Shown in pieces: positions 1 through 7,877 of a DNA stretch of 64,000 nt. The stretch comes from DATASD01 sp035276765. GTDB lineage: Bacteria > Patescibacteriota > Saccharimonadia > Saccharimonadales > UBA4665. The translations under genes were made by a program, and so were the position numbers. A model generated the notes under the pieces. The model did no database searches, had not been told where the DNA came from, and saw only the letters and a program-made list of their open reading frames with translations. The stretch lies in assembly GCA_035276765.1 (NCBI GenBank), contig DATELH010000002.1, positions 434,001-498,000 on the forward strand, in the 5' to 3' direction. Each line of letters opens with the position of its first letter. Position 1 is the first letter of the stretch.

Positions 1-89
1 CCAACCTGCTTGCAGGCTACCTCCACGATCGGCATTTTCCGCAGTTTTTCGAGCAGCTTTTTCTTGTCGACAGACTGATTCCGGCTCAC
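1..89 (-). CDS. Partial N-terminus, terminase small subunit-like / HTH protein
   Basis: The first 29 codons of a minus-strand gene that runs off the left edge. It opens with GTG, and its GTGA overlaps the TGA stop of the upstream methyltransferase gene, which suggests translational coupling. The visible peptide begins MSRNQSVDKKKLLEKLRK and continues MPIVEVACKQVG, the usual opening of a helix-turn-helix DNA-packaging or terminase small-subunit protein. The assignment is from resemblance only, because the diagnostic part lies outside the window. A terminase next to a ParB-methyltransferase fits a phage-type element. Confidence 0.55.
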   Translation of the reverse strand, partial: MSRNQSVDKKKLLEKLRKMPIVEVACKQV

Positions 90-1426
90 GACAATTTCTC
101 CCGCTTCAGGCCGGTCAGTTTTTCCCAACGCTTGAGTGCCACCTCAGCGTACACAGGTGATTTTTCCATGATGTAGCACCGGCGGTTGAGTTTGGTTGCC
201 GCGATGAGCGTGCTGCCACTGCCGCAGAATGGCTCGACCACAAGATCGCCACGCTTTGTAAGTACTTTGATGTAGGGAATGAGTATTTCAATTGGCTTCG
301 TGCCGAAGATCACCCCTTGACCGGAACTTTTTTCATCACTGGCCTGGTAGTCAATGAAATCGGTAGGCTGGTAGCGCTTACCGCCTTCATAGCCCTCCCA
401 CTGCGGTTTGCCGGCAATGGCATAGAGCGCTGTTTCGTATTCTTCCTGCAAGCCATCCGGTTCCTCGTCATGGTTGTACTCGACGGTACCGGATGCGCCA
501 ACCATGGCGATATCGTGCTTACTGAAAAACTTATACTTAGCCGCAAAGCCCTGGTGACGGTTCGGCAAGTGCCAAACAATCATGTTTTTGACTTTCCAGT
601 TGTTGTCTTCGAGCCCCTGCCAAATTGTGCGCAAATTTTTCCAATTTTCGTATACAATGATGCTGAAATCGGGCTTTGCCGCTTTGGCCACATTCGCCAT
701 CCAGAGGTCAGTGAAGTTGTCCGGCAGCACATCGGTTTCAAGATAGCGCCGGTTGCGTTTCGCGCCGAAGCCGGTCACCGGCTTGCCGGCACGTTTGGCG
801 TGCAGATAATCTAAGATGTACGGAGGATCAGTGAGACACATGTCGGCTTGCTCGCCGTTCATGAGCTTGGCGAAATCCTCGGGAACGGTGCTGTCGCCTA
901 CCATCAGGCGGGAATCGCCGAGCTTATAGACGTCGCCTTTCTGAGCTTCCACCTTTTTAATGTCAAGCTTTTCCAGCTCCTTTTTTAGATCGAACTGCTC
1001 GGGCTCATCTGCTATGTCACTGAAAATCTCATCTTGCTCCTCGCTGCTGAAGCCGACTTCATCCAAGAGTACGGGATCATATTCCGCCAGCAGCTCAAAA
1101 TCCCAGTCGCCCAGGTTTTTGTTAAGTCGCAGGTTTAGCTCTTTCTCCTTAGCCTCATCTGGAATATTTACATATACAACGGGCATCTCTTTAAAGCCCA
1201 TATCTTTGGCGACCTTCAGGCGAAAGTGTCCGCCGATTACAACATTGCGTCGATTTAGTGCACCGTTCACAACGATCGGGTCAACCAAACCGAATTGTTT
1301 AATGCTCTGCGTGAGCTGAACAGTGGATTCTTCTGACCAGCGGCGAGGATTGTAGATAGCCGGTTTGAGTTCGGCAATACTAACCATCTCGATGTTAAGG
1401 TTGGTATTAGGTATTGAAGCTTCCAT
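86..1426 (-). CDS. ParB-domain DNA methyltransferase (N4/N6 type)
   Basis: A protein of 446 residues. Residues about 10-115 are a ParB/sulfiredoxin-type domain (YNPRRW near 25-30, GGHFRLKVAKDMGF near 65-78). From about 165 on is a site-specific DNA methyltransferase domain: catalytic motif IV DPPY at 200-203 and the SAM-binding FCGSGST at 400-406. Motif IV before motif I is the order of the beta class, which methylates adenine N6 or cytosine N4. The start was set at 1426 because a near-perfect Shine-Dalgarno site (AAGGAGGTGA on the minus strand, 1432-1441) lies just upstream. A longer in-frame reading exists but has no such site. ParB-methyltransferase fusions beside terminase genes are common in phages, where they modify the phage's own DNA. 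That role is inferred. Confidence 0.88.
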   Translation of the reverse strand: MEASIPNTNLNIEMVSIAELKPAIYNPRRWSEESTVQLTQSIKQFGLVDPIVVNGALNRRNVVIGGHFRLKVAKDMGFKEMPVVYVNIPDEAKEKELNLRLNKNLGDWDFELLAEYDPVLLDEVGFSSEEQDEIFSDIADEPEQFDLKKELEKLDIKKVEAQKGDVYKLGDSRLMVGDSTVPEDFAKLMNGEQADMCLTDPPYILDYLHAKRAGKPVTGFGAKRNRRYLETDVLPDNFTDLWMANVAKAAKPDFSIIVYENWKNLRTIWQGLEDNNWKVKNMIVWHLPNRHQGFAAKYKFFSKHDIAMVGASGTVEYNHDEEPDGLQEEYETALYAIAGKPQWEGYEGGKRYQPTDFIDYQASDEKSSGQGVIFGTKPIEILIPYIKVLTKRGDLVVEPFCGSGSTLIAATKLNRRCYIMEKSPVYAEVALKRWEKLTGLKREKLS

Positions 1427-1494
1427 AGCTTCACCTCCTTTATGATCATTTGGTAATAACCATAAATCCTTTGCATGAAGCTTTTTTGACATAC

Positions 1495-1568
1495 AAAAAA
1501 GCCGAGCACAAAGAATTAACCACAAGACACTCGTAAGTGTCTGCGATCAATTCCTCACGATCGGCTTT
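1495..1568 (-). terminator. Extended three-helix hairpin with U-tract
   Basis: On the minus strand three helices stack. The outer pairs AAAGCCGA with TCGGCTTT (8 bp), the middle pairs AGGAATT with AATTCTT (one G-U) and the inner pairs AGACACT with AGTGTCT around a TACG tetraloop. Short internal loops separate them, and the outer helix runs directly into six T. It lies between the reverse transcriptase gene and the methyltransferase gene, both read leftwards. A terminator for the retron transcript or an attenuator in the methyltransferase leader both fit. Confidence 0.6.
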
Positions 1569-1619
1569 ATTTCTTTAGCAGCCTTTTTCTGATCCCGATA
1601 TGGAATTTTATGGATGTTC

Positions 1620-1637
1620 AATTGTTAATGAACAATT
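1620..1637. repeat. Short palindrome, possible operator
   Basis: AATTGTT and AACAATT form a perfect 7-bp inverted repeat around AATG, inside the gene-poor stretch 1427-1741. Apart from this and the hairpin at 1495-1568 I see nothing else in that stretch. The 12-mer starting at 1624 recurs at 3740 in the retron RNA end. It could be a repressor site, but this is only a shape argument. Confidence 0.25.
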
Positions 1638-1741
1638 TCATAATACTGCTGCAATACAGTGTTTGCAAGTTATAACGATGACAATAAAGCTCCATTAACA
1701 GCCTTCCAAGTTCTCTATACCTAAGCTAAAGTAGCTCCACT

Positions 1742-1996
1742 ATGAAGACACCACCATCCAAAGAACGAGCCGAAAGTAGGGTAGTTAATAGATACCACAA
1801 GTTATACAAACCACTCGTAGAACTGGTGGACGCCTTGCAGGATCTGGAACCGGGCGGGACACTCGTCGACAACATCAGGATAGGAAAGTCGGAAGTCGAT
1901 AAACAAGTTCACATAGAATATACCGCCCATCCAGTAACGCTGACGATTAAAGATAGTGATCAAGCTTTTGTATTGAGAATAGCAGGACATCCATAG
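1742..1996 (+). CDS. Hypothetical 84-aa protein in mobile element
   Basis: An open frame of 84 codons starting ATG and ending exactly where the convergent reverse transcriptase gene ends (1996/1997). The product is charged and soluble, with a short beta-rich C-terminal half (TLVDNIRIG, HIEYTAHPVTLTI). No Shine-Dalgarno site is visible; a TATACC hexamer lies 20 nt before the start. I recognise no family. The exact abutment of two convergent stops argues mildly that it is real. Confidence 0.4.
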   Translation: MKTPPSKERAESRVVNRYHKLYKPLVELVDALQDLEPGGTLVDNIRIGKSEVDKQVHIEYTAHPVTLTIKDSDQAFVLRIAGHP

Positions 1997-3604
1997 TTAG
2001 TCCTCGCTCGTTATTTTACGAAAGCCATCTAAGCATCTTTTGATTTCTGAAATGGGCAAAAAAGTATGCCGATAGTCATCCTCACCAGCACGTCTATTAG
2101 GAGATCCGGTCTGCACAATACCTACGACTTGGTTGAGTTTATTAAGAACGGGGCTACCGCTGTAACCTGAAATTAAAGAGTTGTTAACGAATGCTGTCTG
2201 GAAGCCATCAATAGTACGAATACCAGTGACGGTAACAGGATTGATATGGGGACGGCTACCCGCTATATATGCAGGAAAGCCCACCACTCTATACGTTTCA
2301 GACTCATGAACACTATCAAGAGGCGCACTTTCAAATGAGAATAGTCCTGAATGCAAATCTGACAACGATGGTTCTAATGCGATAAGATCAAAGGCCTTTT
2401 CTGAACTTCGCCAGTTGTGGTTAATGGTAAGCGGATGACGTGTAGGGCCGGCATAATTGTTGTATGTAAAATACTCTGCGGAAGACGCTGTATCTACAAC
2501 ATGGTCGCATGTTATTAGCCATTCATTATCAAGAATAAATCCCGTACCGTTTCCGGCTCCATGGACAACAAGAATTTTATCTAATAGTTCTTGATCCGGA
2601 GACATCGGAAATTCTACACCCTTGATACCTTCTATGGATAAGTACTTGTTATATAGGCTTCGATAGGTTAAGTCATAGTAACCCCTTACATTTTTTAGGT
2701 ATTCGAGCTTGCCGTACAAGACGTTCTCGTATTTCCGACCATTTCCCTGAAACTTATGATCGAAGAAATTTTGCGCTCCTTTAAGTCCATGCTTTTGAGC
2801 AGCGTATATCATCGCTCGCAGTTCACTGATGTATTTTGAACTAACGTTTAAGCGTGTGTTTACCTTTACGCCAGTAACGAACTTGGACTGATCATCAGAG
2901 GATATACGAGTTTTCTTGGTATTCAGAGAGAAATTATTCCTGGCAATTATGGCACGAAAAGGCTGGCTAATCTTTATAGATCCGTCCTCATTAACTTTTG
3001 CCACCGCTTCGGGCAAATCCTTTTTAGCCGTAGATAAGGTTATATCGTCAGCATATCGCGTATAAGTTAAATGAAGCTCTCGACAGAACTTCGTGAGTTG
3101 ATTATCTAGCCGCAGGCATATCATGTTAGACAGGACGGGTGAAGTAGGAGCTCCCTGAGGAAGCGAACCTCTGTAGCAAACTAATCCGGTAATAGTAGAG
3201 GCAACGACGTCATTGAAACAAAAGGGCTTAGCTCTTAGTAATCCTATAATTCGCGTGTCAGATATGCTTGGAAAGAAGTTCATAAGATCGACATTCAGAA
3301 TTGTTCGTTTTCTGAGATGCGCTACAGCATTCGTCACTATGGATCTATCATTCGTAAAGCCATTTACACTGGCAGGTGGATTATAAATCTCAACTAAATA
3401 CTTTGCTAGTCTTCTTTGCACTGTAATTAGTGGGCCTTGAGGTGCCGATATCAATCTGGTACCGCCACTTTTCCGAGGAATATGAAATTCCTCATATCGT
3501 TTACCATTGCCATACGCAAGATAGGTCAGCGTCTTTACGTCAATCCTAAGAAGCTCGGCAAGATCGGACCTATTCTGACAATCTAAGAGTTTTCTACCAT
3601 CCAT
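1997..3604 (-). CDS. Retron reverse transcriptase fused to trypsin-like peptidase
   Basis: A 535-residue protein. Residues about 35-320 are a retron-type reverse transcriptase: NAVAH at 92-96 matches the retron NAxxH signature, FFPSIS at 110-115 carries the N-terminal part of the palm, LPQGAPTSP at 149-156 is the RT QG motif, YADD at 184-187 is the catalytic pair and VTG at 243-245 is the retron VTG motif. Residues about 340-525 form a trypsin-like serine peptidase domain. GTGFILDNEWLITCDHVV gives His368, FDLIALEPS gives Asp406 and GYSGSP at 480-485 gives Ser482, so the triad looks complete. Retron RTs make multicopy single-stranded DNA from their own RNA, and most studied retrons defend against phage with a toxic partner. 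Here the likely effector is the fused peptidase (inference). The ATG abuts the 3' end of the predicted msr-msd RNA; an AGGAGG lies 17 nt upstream, which is unusually far. Confidence 0.93.
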   Translation of the reverse strand: MDGRKLLDCQNRSDLAELLRIDVKTLTYLAYGNGKRYEEFHIPRKSGGTRLISAPQGPLITVQRRLAKYLVEIYNPPASVNGFTNDRSIVTNAVAHLRKRTILNVDLMNFFPSISDTRIIGLLRAKPFCFNDVVASTITGLVCYRGSLPQGAPTSPVLSNMICLRLDNQLTKFCRELHLTYTRYADDITLSTAKKDLPEAVAKVNEDGSIKISQPFRAIIARNNFSLNTKKTRISSDDQSKFVTGVKVNTRLNVSSKYISELRAMIYAAQKHGLKGAQNFFDHKFQGNGRKYENVLYGKLEYLKNVRGYYDLTYRSLYNKYLSIEGIKGVEFPMSPDQELLDKILVVHGAGNGTGFILDNEWLITCDHVVDTASSAEYFTYNNYAGPTRHPLTINHNWRSSEKAFDLIALEPSLSDLHSGLFSFESAPLDSVHESETYRVVGFPAYIAGSRPHINPVTVTGIRTIDGFQTAFVNNSLISGYSGSPVLNKLNQVVGIVQTGSPNRRAGEDDYRHTFLPISEIKRCLDGFRKITSED

Positions 3605-3748
3605 TCATTAACACATAATCCTCCTACCGTGATAGGCAGTAACCAGTAACAGTAGATCTGCAAAGGAGCACGTAAGGAGCGCATCCTCTGACCTTGTTGC
3701 ATTACCGTCGCAGTATCGCAAACGTAAAATCGATTATGTGTTAATGAA
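3604..3748 (-). ncRNA. Candidate retron msr-msd RNA
   Basis: The 145 nt directly upstream of the RT are bounded by a perfect 17-bp inverted repeat (3604-3620 and 3732-3748), as expected for the a1/a2 ends of a retron RNA. Read on the minus strand, the first base after the repeat is a G, a candidate branching guanosine. Inside are a strong hairpin at 3697-3721 (TTGC/GCAA outer pairs, 11 positions with one A-A mismatch, CGA triloop), a small one at 3674-3688 (GAGGA/TCCTT) and one at 3624-3639 (CTGCC/GGTAG). The a2 copy reaches the first base of the RT start codon. The split between msr and msd cannot be fixed by eye. Confidence 0.82.
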
Positions 3749-3863
3749 CAAATGCTTCATTTAAAGATTATCACTTCAACTAATCAGTGGCCATATCCGA
3801 AAGTACTTACTTATTGCCGGGTCATGACTCACCATACGCTTACAAACTAAGTGAGGGAGTCAT

Positions 3864-5459
3864 ATGAACGCAATATTATATATCCGGGTTTCAACAATCG
3901 ACCAGGCAATCCGCGGGGATCAGCCGGAAGGCTTTTCTATCCCAGCTCAAAGGGAAGCATGCCGGCGAAAAGCCAAGAGCCTGAAAGCAGCGGTCATCGA
4001 CGAATACATTGACCGCGGCGAGTCTGCAAGGTCAGCAGATCGGCCCGAGCTGCAGCGGTTGCTTGCAGATTTACAGAACCGCAGAAAAAAGATTGATTAC
4101 ATCATCGTCCATAAATTAGACCGCCTAGCACGCAGTCTGCACGATGATGTCATGATCGGCCTCGCCATTCAGAAAGCAGGAGCACAGTTGGTTTCGGTTA
4201 CGGAGAATATTGACGATACACCATCAGGCCAATTACTCCATGGTATCATGGCAACCATTGCTGAGTTCTATAGCCGCAACCTAGCAGCAGAAGCATTGAA
4301 GGGCGCAACCCAAAAAGCAAAGCATGGCGGCACACCATACCGTGCGCCGCTTGGCTATATTAATGTGAGTCGCCAAATTAATGAACGGGAAGCGCGTACA
4401 GTCATTATCGATCCTGAGCGAGCTGAGTTCATTACTTGGGCGTTTAAGCGATACGCAACCGGTGATTACAGCATCAAAACAATTACCGCCGAATTATACA
4501 AACGAGGCTTCCGGAATCGCCGCACCGGTGCATCCATGTCACGGCCAATCAGTAAAGGCGGCATCGCCAAAATACTCCATAATCGCTACTACGCCGGCTA
4601 CGTGAAGTACTGTGGGATTGAGTATCGCGGCAAGCACAAACCTTTAGTGTCGGCAGCAGTTTTTGCGAATGTACAGGCCATAATTGATGGGCGCACCACG
4701 GGCAGGCGGGCACGCAAGCATGATCACTACCTGCTTGGAACAATATTCTGTGGACAATGCGGACGAAGGCTTTCATATACAGAAACAATTAATCGTTATA
4801 AGAATGCGTACCCGTATTTCTATTGCTTGAGTAGGCAGCAGGGTCAGGAATGCAAACAGTCATACATACCGGCTGAATTGGTCGAACGGGCAGTTGCCCG
4901 ACAGTTTCATGCCGTGAAGCTCACTAAAACAGATCGAACTACTCTCCAAAAGGAAGTAAAGTCACAGCTACGTTACGACATTACGGACGGCAAAGCCGAA
5001 CTAACTCGCCAAGAGAAACGAATGACCCGGCTCCTTATGGAGCGTCAGCGTATACTGCAAGCATTCTATGAAGATGAAATATCGAGCAGCATACTCGGCA
5101 ATGAACAGAAGCGCATTGATAAAGAGATAGCTGAGCTGAAAGAAATCGTGGAAGAAGCGACGAAGGCCCGCAAGTCTGCAAGGCGAAGCTACGATGCGGC
5201 ACTTGAACTCGCAACGACACTCAATCTCGAAACAGCATACTTGCATGCCCATCCGCTTATGCGACGACGCCTCAATCAGGCGATGTTTTCCAAGATACGG
5301 ATTGACGATACAAACGCCGTGATGGTCGTTGGAAAGTTTGGACCGCGTAAGGAACATGACGTGCGCGTGCTGGGTGCTGAAGTGCAAACGGAGATCGATC
5401 ATTCACGATTGGCGCAGGCGGTAATTGGCATGACGATGGAGGAAGAGGATCTCGAATAA
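3864..5459 (+). CDS. Large serine recombinase (integrase)
   Basis: A 531-residue large serine integrase. The N-terminal resolvase domain carries the catalytic Ser10 in YIRVST and the conserved DRLAR near 86-90. The recombinase domain spans about 160-275, and a zinc-ribbon follows with Cys296, Cys299, Cys321 and Cys330. A charged coiled-coil segment lies near 375-440, as in phage integrases that need a directionality factor. Start at 3864 is supported by GAGGGAG six nt upstream. Proteins of this class integrate phages or conjugative elements site-specifically. It reads away from the retron, whose RNA begins 115 nt to the left. No att site could be identified by eye. Confidence 0.93.
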   Translation: MNAILYIRVSTIDQAIRGDQPEGFSIPAQREACRRKAKSLKAAVIDEYIDRGESARSADRPELQRLLADLQNRRKKIDYIIVHKLDRLARSLHDDVMIGLAIQKAGAQLVSVTENIDDTPSGQLLHGIMATIAEFYSRNLAAEALKGATQKAKHGGTPYRAPLGYINVSRQINEREARTVIIDPERAEFITWAFKRYATGDYSIKTITAELYKRGFRNRRTGASMSRPISKGGIAKILHNRYYAGYVKYCGIEYRGKHKPLVSAAVFANVQAIIDGRTTGRRARKHDHYLLGTIFCGQCGRRLSYTETINRYKNAYPYFYCLSRQQGQECKQSYIPAELVERAVARQFHAVKLTKTDRTTLQKEVKSQLRYDITDGKAELTRQEKRMTRLLMERQRILQAFYEDEISSSILGNEQKRIDKEIAELKEIVEEATKARKSARRSYDAALELATTLNLETAYLHAHPLMRRRLNQAMFSKIRIDDTNAVMVVGKFGPRKEHDVRVLGAEVQTEIDHSRLAQAVIGMTMEEEDLE

Positions 5460-5521
5460 TCTAGACAGCAAAACGCCTATGCTTGCTTCGATGTAGTTTT
5501 TAGTACACAATCCAACTTAAG

Positions 5522-6457
5522 ATGGAAGATAACCTCTTAATATCCTATCAGGATGGGGAAGTCAGTGGCTTTGACCTAGGACTGCTCGGTGAGTCCTTTA
5601 CGGGAATGAATGCACTCCTAAAAGACATCAGCTCCACAATGGGCATTCAAGGTGAGATTACCCTTAAAACTACACAGATCACTCATGGGTCTATCGATAT
5701 ACATAACGCCATATTGGTCACGATACCTACCATCCCTTTCCATAGTCCGTCAGCGCTATATGAGTTTCTTCAAGTGGCGAGCCCTGATATGCTTCGCGAA
5801 GCAAAGGAGTTCTTATCGGGAGCACTAGGCGTACACCGAAGCCTGAATGACTACTTCCAGACCCATCCTTTTGATAACGAGGTATTGAGTGGACTAACAG
5901 TAGCTTTTATTTTGGCGGCCGTCCAATGGGCTTCCAAACAAAAGGATCATGTAACTACGCGCGACAGCGAGTTGGGCGAAATCTCACCTAGGCAAGCTAA
6001 GCGGTTCCGTAAGCTTGTACTCACAGGGCGATTTCGTCGAGCGCTGAAGCCAATAAGAGAGGGCAGTGTAAATACGATCAAACTTCAGGCGGTGAATATC
6101 CCAAACGCTAGCTCAGTTACTATCCAAGAAACTAACTTGGGAGACCTCCTTCCTGACGATGATCGCATACTTCCCGATTTCGTCAATGGCAACACATATT
6201 CTTTGACAGGCAGGCTAGTTAGTTTGGAAAGTACGCGCGGCGAAGTGCTAAAAATCAAATTGGATAATGTCGACCGTGCATACAGCCTTGTAACTGCTCA
6301 CCCACAGGATGGCGAAACTACTGCGGATTTTACGCAATTCTATAAGCAACGAGTGACATTTGAAGCGGAAGCCGTTAGAAGAAGCATGTACAAACGCCCT
6401 GAATTTGTTATCCAAGCCATGGAATTAGCACAGGAGCAAACTCAATTACTGGACTAA
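5522..6457 (+). CDS. Unknown 311-aa protein downstream of integrase
   Basis: I do not recognise this protein. The first 100 residues are mixed alpha/beta (LISYQDGEVSGFDLGLLGES at the start). A fairly hydrophobic helix follows near 120-138 (GLTVAFILAAVQWAS) and then a basic region near 155-180. The last 90 residues have the look of a small beta-barrel: YSLTGRLVSLESTRGEVLKI then VTFEAEAVRR, which would suit an OB-like fold. It follows the integrase by 62 nt on the same strand and a terminator follows it, so it may be the last gene of the element. Hypotheses are an element maintenance or immunity protein. There is no visible ribosome binding site. Confidence 0.7.
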   Translation: MEDNLLISYQDGEVSGFDLGLLGESFTGMNALLKDISSTMGIQGEITLKTTQITHGSIDIHNAILVTIPTIPFHSPSALYEFLQVASPDMLREAKEFLSGALGVHRSLNDYFQTHPFDNEVLSGLTVAFILAAVQWASKQKDHVTTRDSELGEISPRQAKRFRKLVLTGRFRRALKPIREGSVNTIKLQAVNIPNASSVTIQETNLGDLLPDDDRILPDFVNGNTYSLTGRLVSLESTRGEVLKIKLDNVDRAYSLVTAHPQDGETTADFTQFYKQRVTFEAEAVRRSMYKRPEFVIQAMELAQEQTQLLD

Positions 6458-6549
6458 AGCCACCCCCTATTCCGTGTCTCATTTGTAGCATTCTACCCCT
6501 GTTAAAAGGTTCGAGACCGGTATGGGGAGCCAAGATAGTATAGATGAGA

Positions 6550-6579
6550 TCAGAACTGAGTTATTGGTTCTGACTTTTT
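6550..6579 (+). terminator. Rho-independent terminator after unknown protein
   Basis: TCAGAAC (6550-6556) pairs with GTTCTGA (6567-6573) around a 10-nt loop and is followed by C and TTTTT (6575-6579). It closes the integrase/unknown-protein transcript and is a reasonable marker for the right side of the mobile element. The 164-nt gap around it otherwise holds only the weak tRNA-like fragment listed among the rejected items. Confidence 0.75.
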
Positions 6580-6609
6580 GTATAAGCAGAACAGAATTGA
6601 AACCAGTGA

Positions 6610-6615
6610 TACTAT
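6610..6615 (+). promoter_or_regulatory. -10 element for leaderless Nudix gene
   Basis: TACTAT, preceded by TGA, ends 6 nt before the ATG at 6622. There is no Shine-Dalgarno site. The spacing matches the repeated leaderless pattern of this window. Confidence 0.55.
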
Positions 6616-6621
6616 TACTTC

Positions 6622-7071
6622 ATGGATGTAGACCCACGCTTAGAAGAAATTGACGATTCTCTTTATAGAGTTGCTGTGCGAGCATTAATTGTAACGGATA
6701 ACAAATTGCTGGCAGTGAAAGAAGTAGATAGTGATGATTGGTGGGCCATCCCAGGTGGTGGCGTAGATTATGGAGAATCCTTGAAGGATTGCCTTTTTCG
6801 GGAGATTAAAGAGGAGATTGGCGTGCCAAGTGCTTCCGTGTCAAGCGACTTCCAAATCATTCATTACAATATTGGAAAAGTTGTGAACGGCGTTCCGAGA
6901 ATGAATATATTTTTCAAAGTATCGGTACCTCAGGACGAAATTACAAAAACAGATCATATTGAAAAATGGGGATGGTTTACAGAAGATGAATTCATGGAGT
7001 TAGGGATGAATCCATCTTACGACAAAGCCGAACTAGCTAGGGTTATTTTTAAATGGCAGAACAATATTTAG
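6622..7071 (+). CDS. Nudix hydrolase
   Basis: A 149-residue single-domain Nudix hydrolase. The Nudix box runs from Gly46 (GGVDYGE at 46-52) to REIKEEIG at 60-67 with all catalytic residues present. The family hydrolyses nucleoside diphosphates linked to other groups, removing damaged nucleotides or signalling molecules; the substrate here cannot be told. The start is set by a -10-like TACTAT 6 nt upstream, implying a leaderless message. It overlaps the next gene by 19 nt. It lies just right of the mobile element and could be host or element DNA. Confidence 0.9.
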   Translation: MDVDPRLEEIDDSLYRVAVRALIVTDNKLLAVKEVDSDDWWAIPGGGVDYGESLKDCLFREIKEEIGVPSASVSSDFQIIHYNIGKVVNGVPRMNIFFKVSVPQDEITKTDHIEKWGWFTEDEFMELGMNPSYDKAELARVIFKWQNNI

Positions 7072-7403
7072 AGCCAGACAACCCTACCGTAGAAATGTTC
7101 GCCGCCCTACCGGTTGGTGAAGTTGCGGAAGTACCGATAGATGCATTAACCCCTACAATAGTTGATGACATGACGAGCAGCCACACTCCTGGGCCAATTG
7201 AAGCTTACGCGTTACGCGTGCGTTCAAATGCAAACGCCAAACGCATCGGGCAGGTGATTATATGGATTGCCGATGGCAACCATAGGTATTTCGAGCACGT
7301 CAGAGAAGGTCGCAATACCATAGCCACCAGGAAAATTATTCCCGATCCTGACCACGACATCCGTGTTATGTTTAGTGCAGAAGGTAAATGGGAGGAAATG
7401 TAG
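7053..7403 (+). CDS. Small ParB-like (DGNHR) protein
   Basis: A 116-residue protein of unknown role. The stretch IADGNHRYFEHVREG (DGNHR at 74-78) resembles the conserved GxHR motif of ParB/sulfiredoxin-like domains, preceded by VPIDALTP, a typical first strand of that fold. It overlaps the end of the Nudix gene by 19 nt and is followed after one base by the next gene, so the three look like an operon. Whether it binds DNA or nucleotide is open. Confidence 0.65.
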   Translation: MAEQYLEPDNPTVEMFAALPVGEVAEVPIDALTPTIVDDMTSSHTPGPIEAYALRVRSNANAKRIGQVIIWIADGNHRYFEHVREGRNTIATRKIIPDPDHDIRVMFSAEGKWEEM

Positions 7404-7404
7404 C

Positions 7405-7785
7405 ATGGAATTCCTAGCAGGGTCAGACGGCCCAATCGTACCCGACCCAAATAAAGCGGCCTATAACGAGCGAGAATTAACAAAATCCCAATCTGCCATG
7501 GATTTTTTCCTGGGAAACGCCGAACGGATGATTCATTTTAAGCGAAGAGCTGAGGAACTTGGACGAAGCGGGGAAGATACCGTAATCACTTTGATTAATG
7601 TAGACGACCCTGTGGGCAAGATTCTGGCGGACCGCCTAATGCCGGGACAGGACTGGCAAAGCTACCGCGACGCCGGTGAAACCCCTGTCGCCCGTGGCCT
7701 CGCATCCAAAAGTGGGATTCCGCAGTTCTTAGAAACGGCTGGTTACAACGCTGCGCTACCGAACTACTCAACTCCACCGACCTAA
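7405..7785 (+). CDS. Hypothetical 126-aa protein
   Basis: The start at 7405 is chosen because GGAGG (7391-7395) stands nine nt upstream, inside the end of the preceding gene. A longer frame from 7363 has no such site. The product is soluble and helical at its N-terminus (KSQSAMDFFLGNAERMIHFK) with a short beta strand (TVITLINVDDPVGK). I recognise no family. Tight spacing to the DGNHR protein suggests a shared function. Confidence 0.65.
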   Translation: MEFLAGSDGPIVPDPNKAAYNERELTKSQSAMDFFLGNAERMIHFKRRAEELGRSGEDTVITLINVDDPVGKILADRLMPGQDWQSYRDAGETPVARGLASKSGIPQFLETAGYNAALPNYSTPPT

Positions 7786-7877
7786 AGGTGCTTGTATTAG
7801 ATGCCGAGATAGCATTGGTTCTGGACGTGAATTTTGATACATGAATTACAATAGAGATATAAAAAGTGGGAGGGTTT

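Noticed and set aside
86..1525. Longer methyltransferase start 33 codons upstream
   Set aside because: It would read through the AAGGAGGTGA site and begins inside the extended hairpin; the ATG at 1426 is better supported.
1997..3863. Diversity-generating retroelement
   Set aside because: The RT has retron NAxxH and VTG motifs, and no template/variable repeat pair or target gene is visible nearby.
6500..6535. tRNA 3'-end-like stretch (GGTTCGAGACC followed by GGGGAGCCA), possible att site
   Set aside because: The T-stem pairs at only two of five positions and no acceptor or anticodon arm can be formed upstream, so neither a tRNA nor a clear att core is supported.
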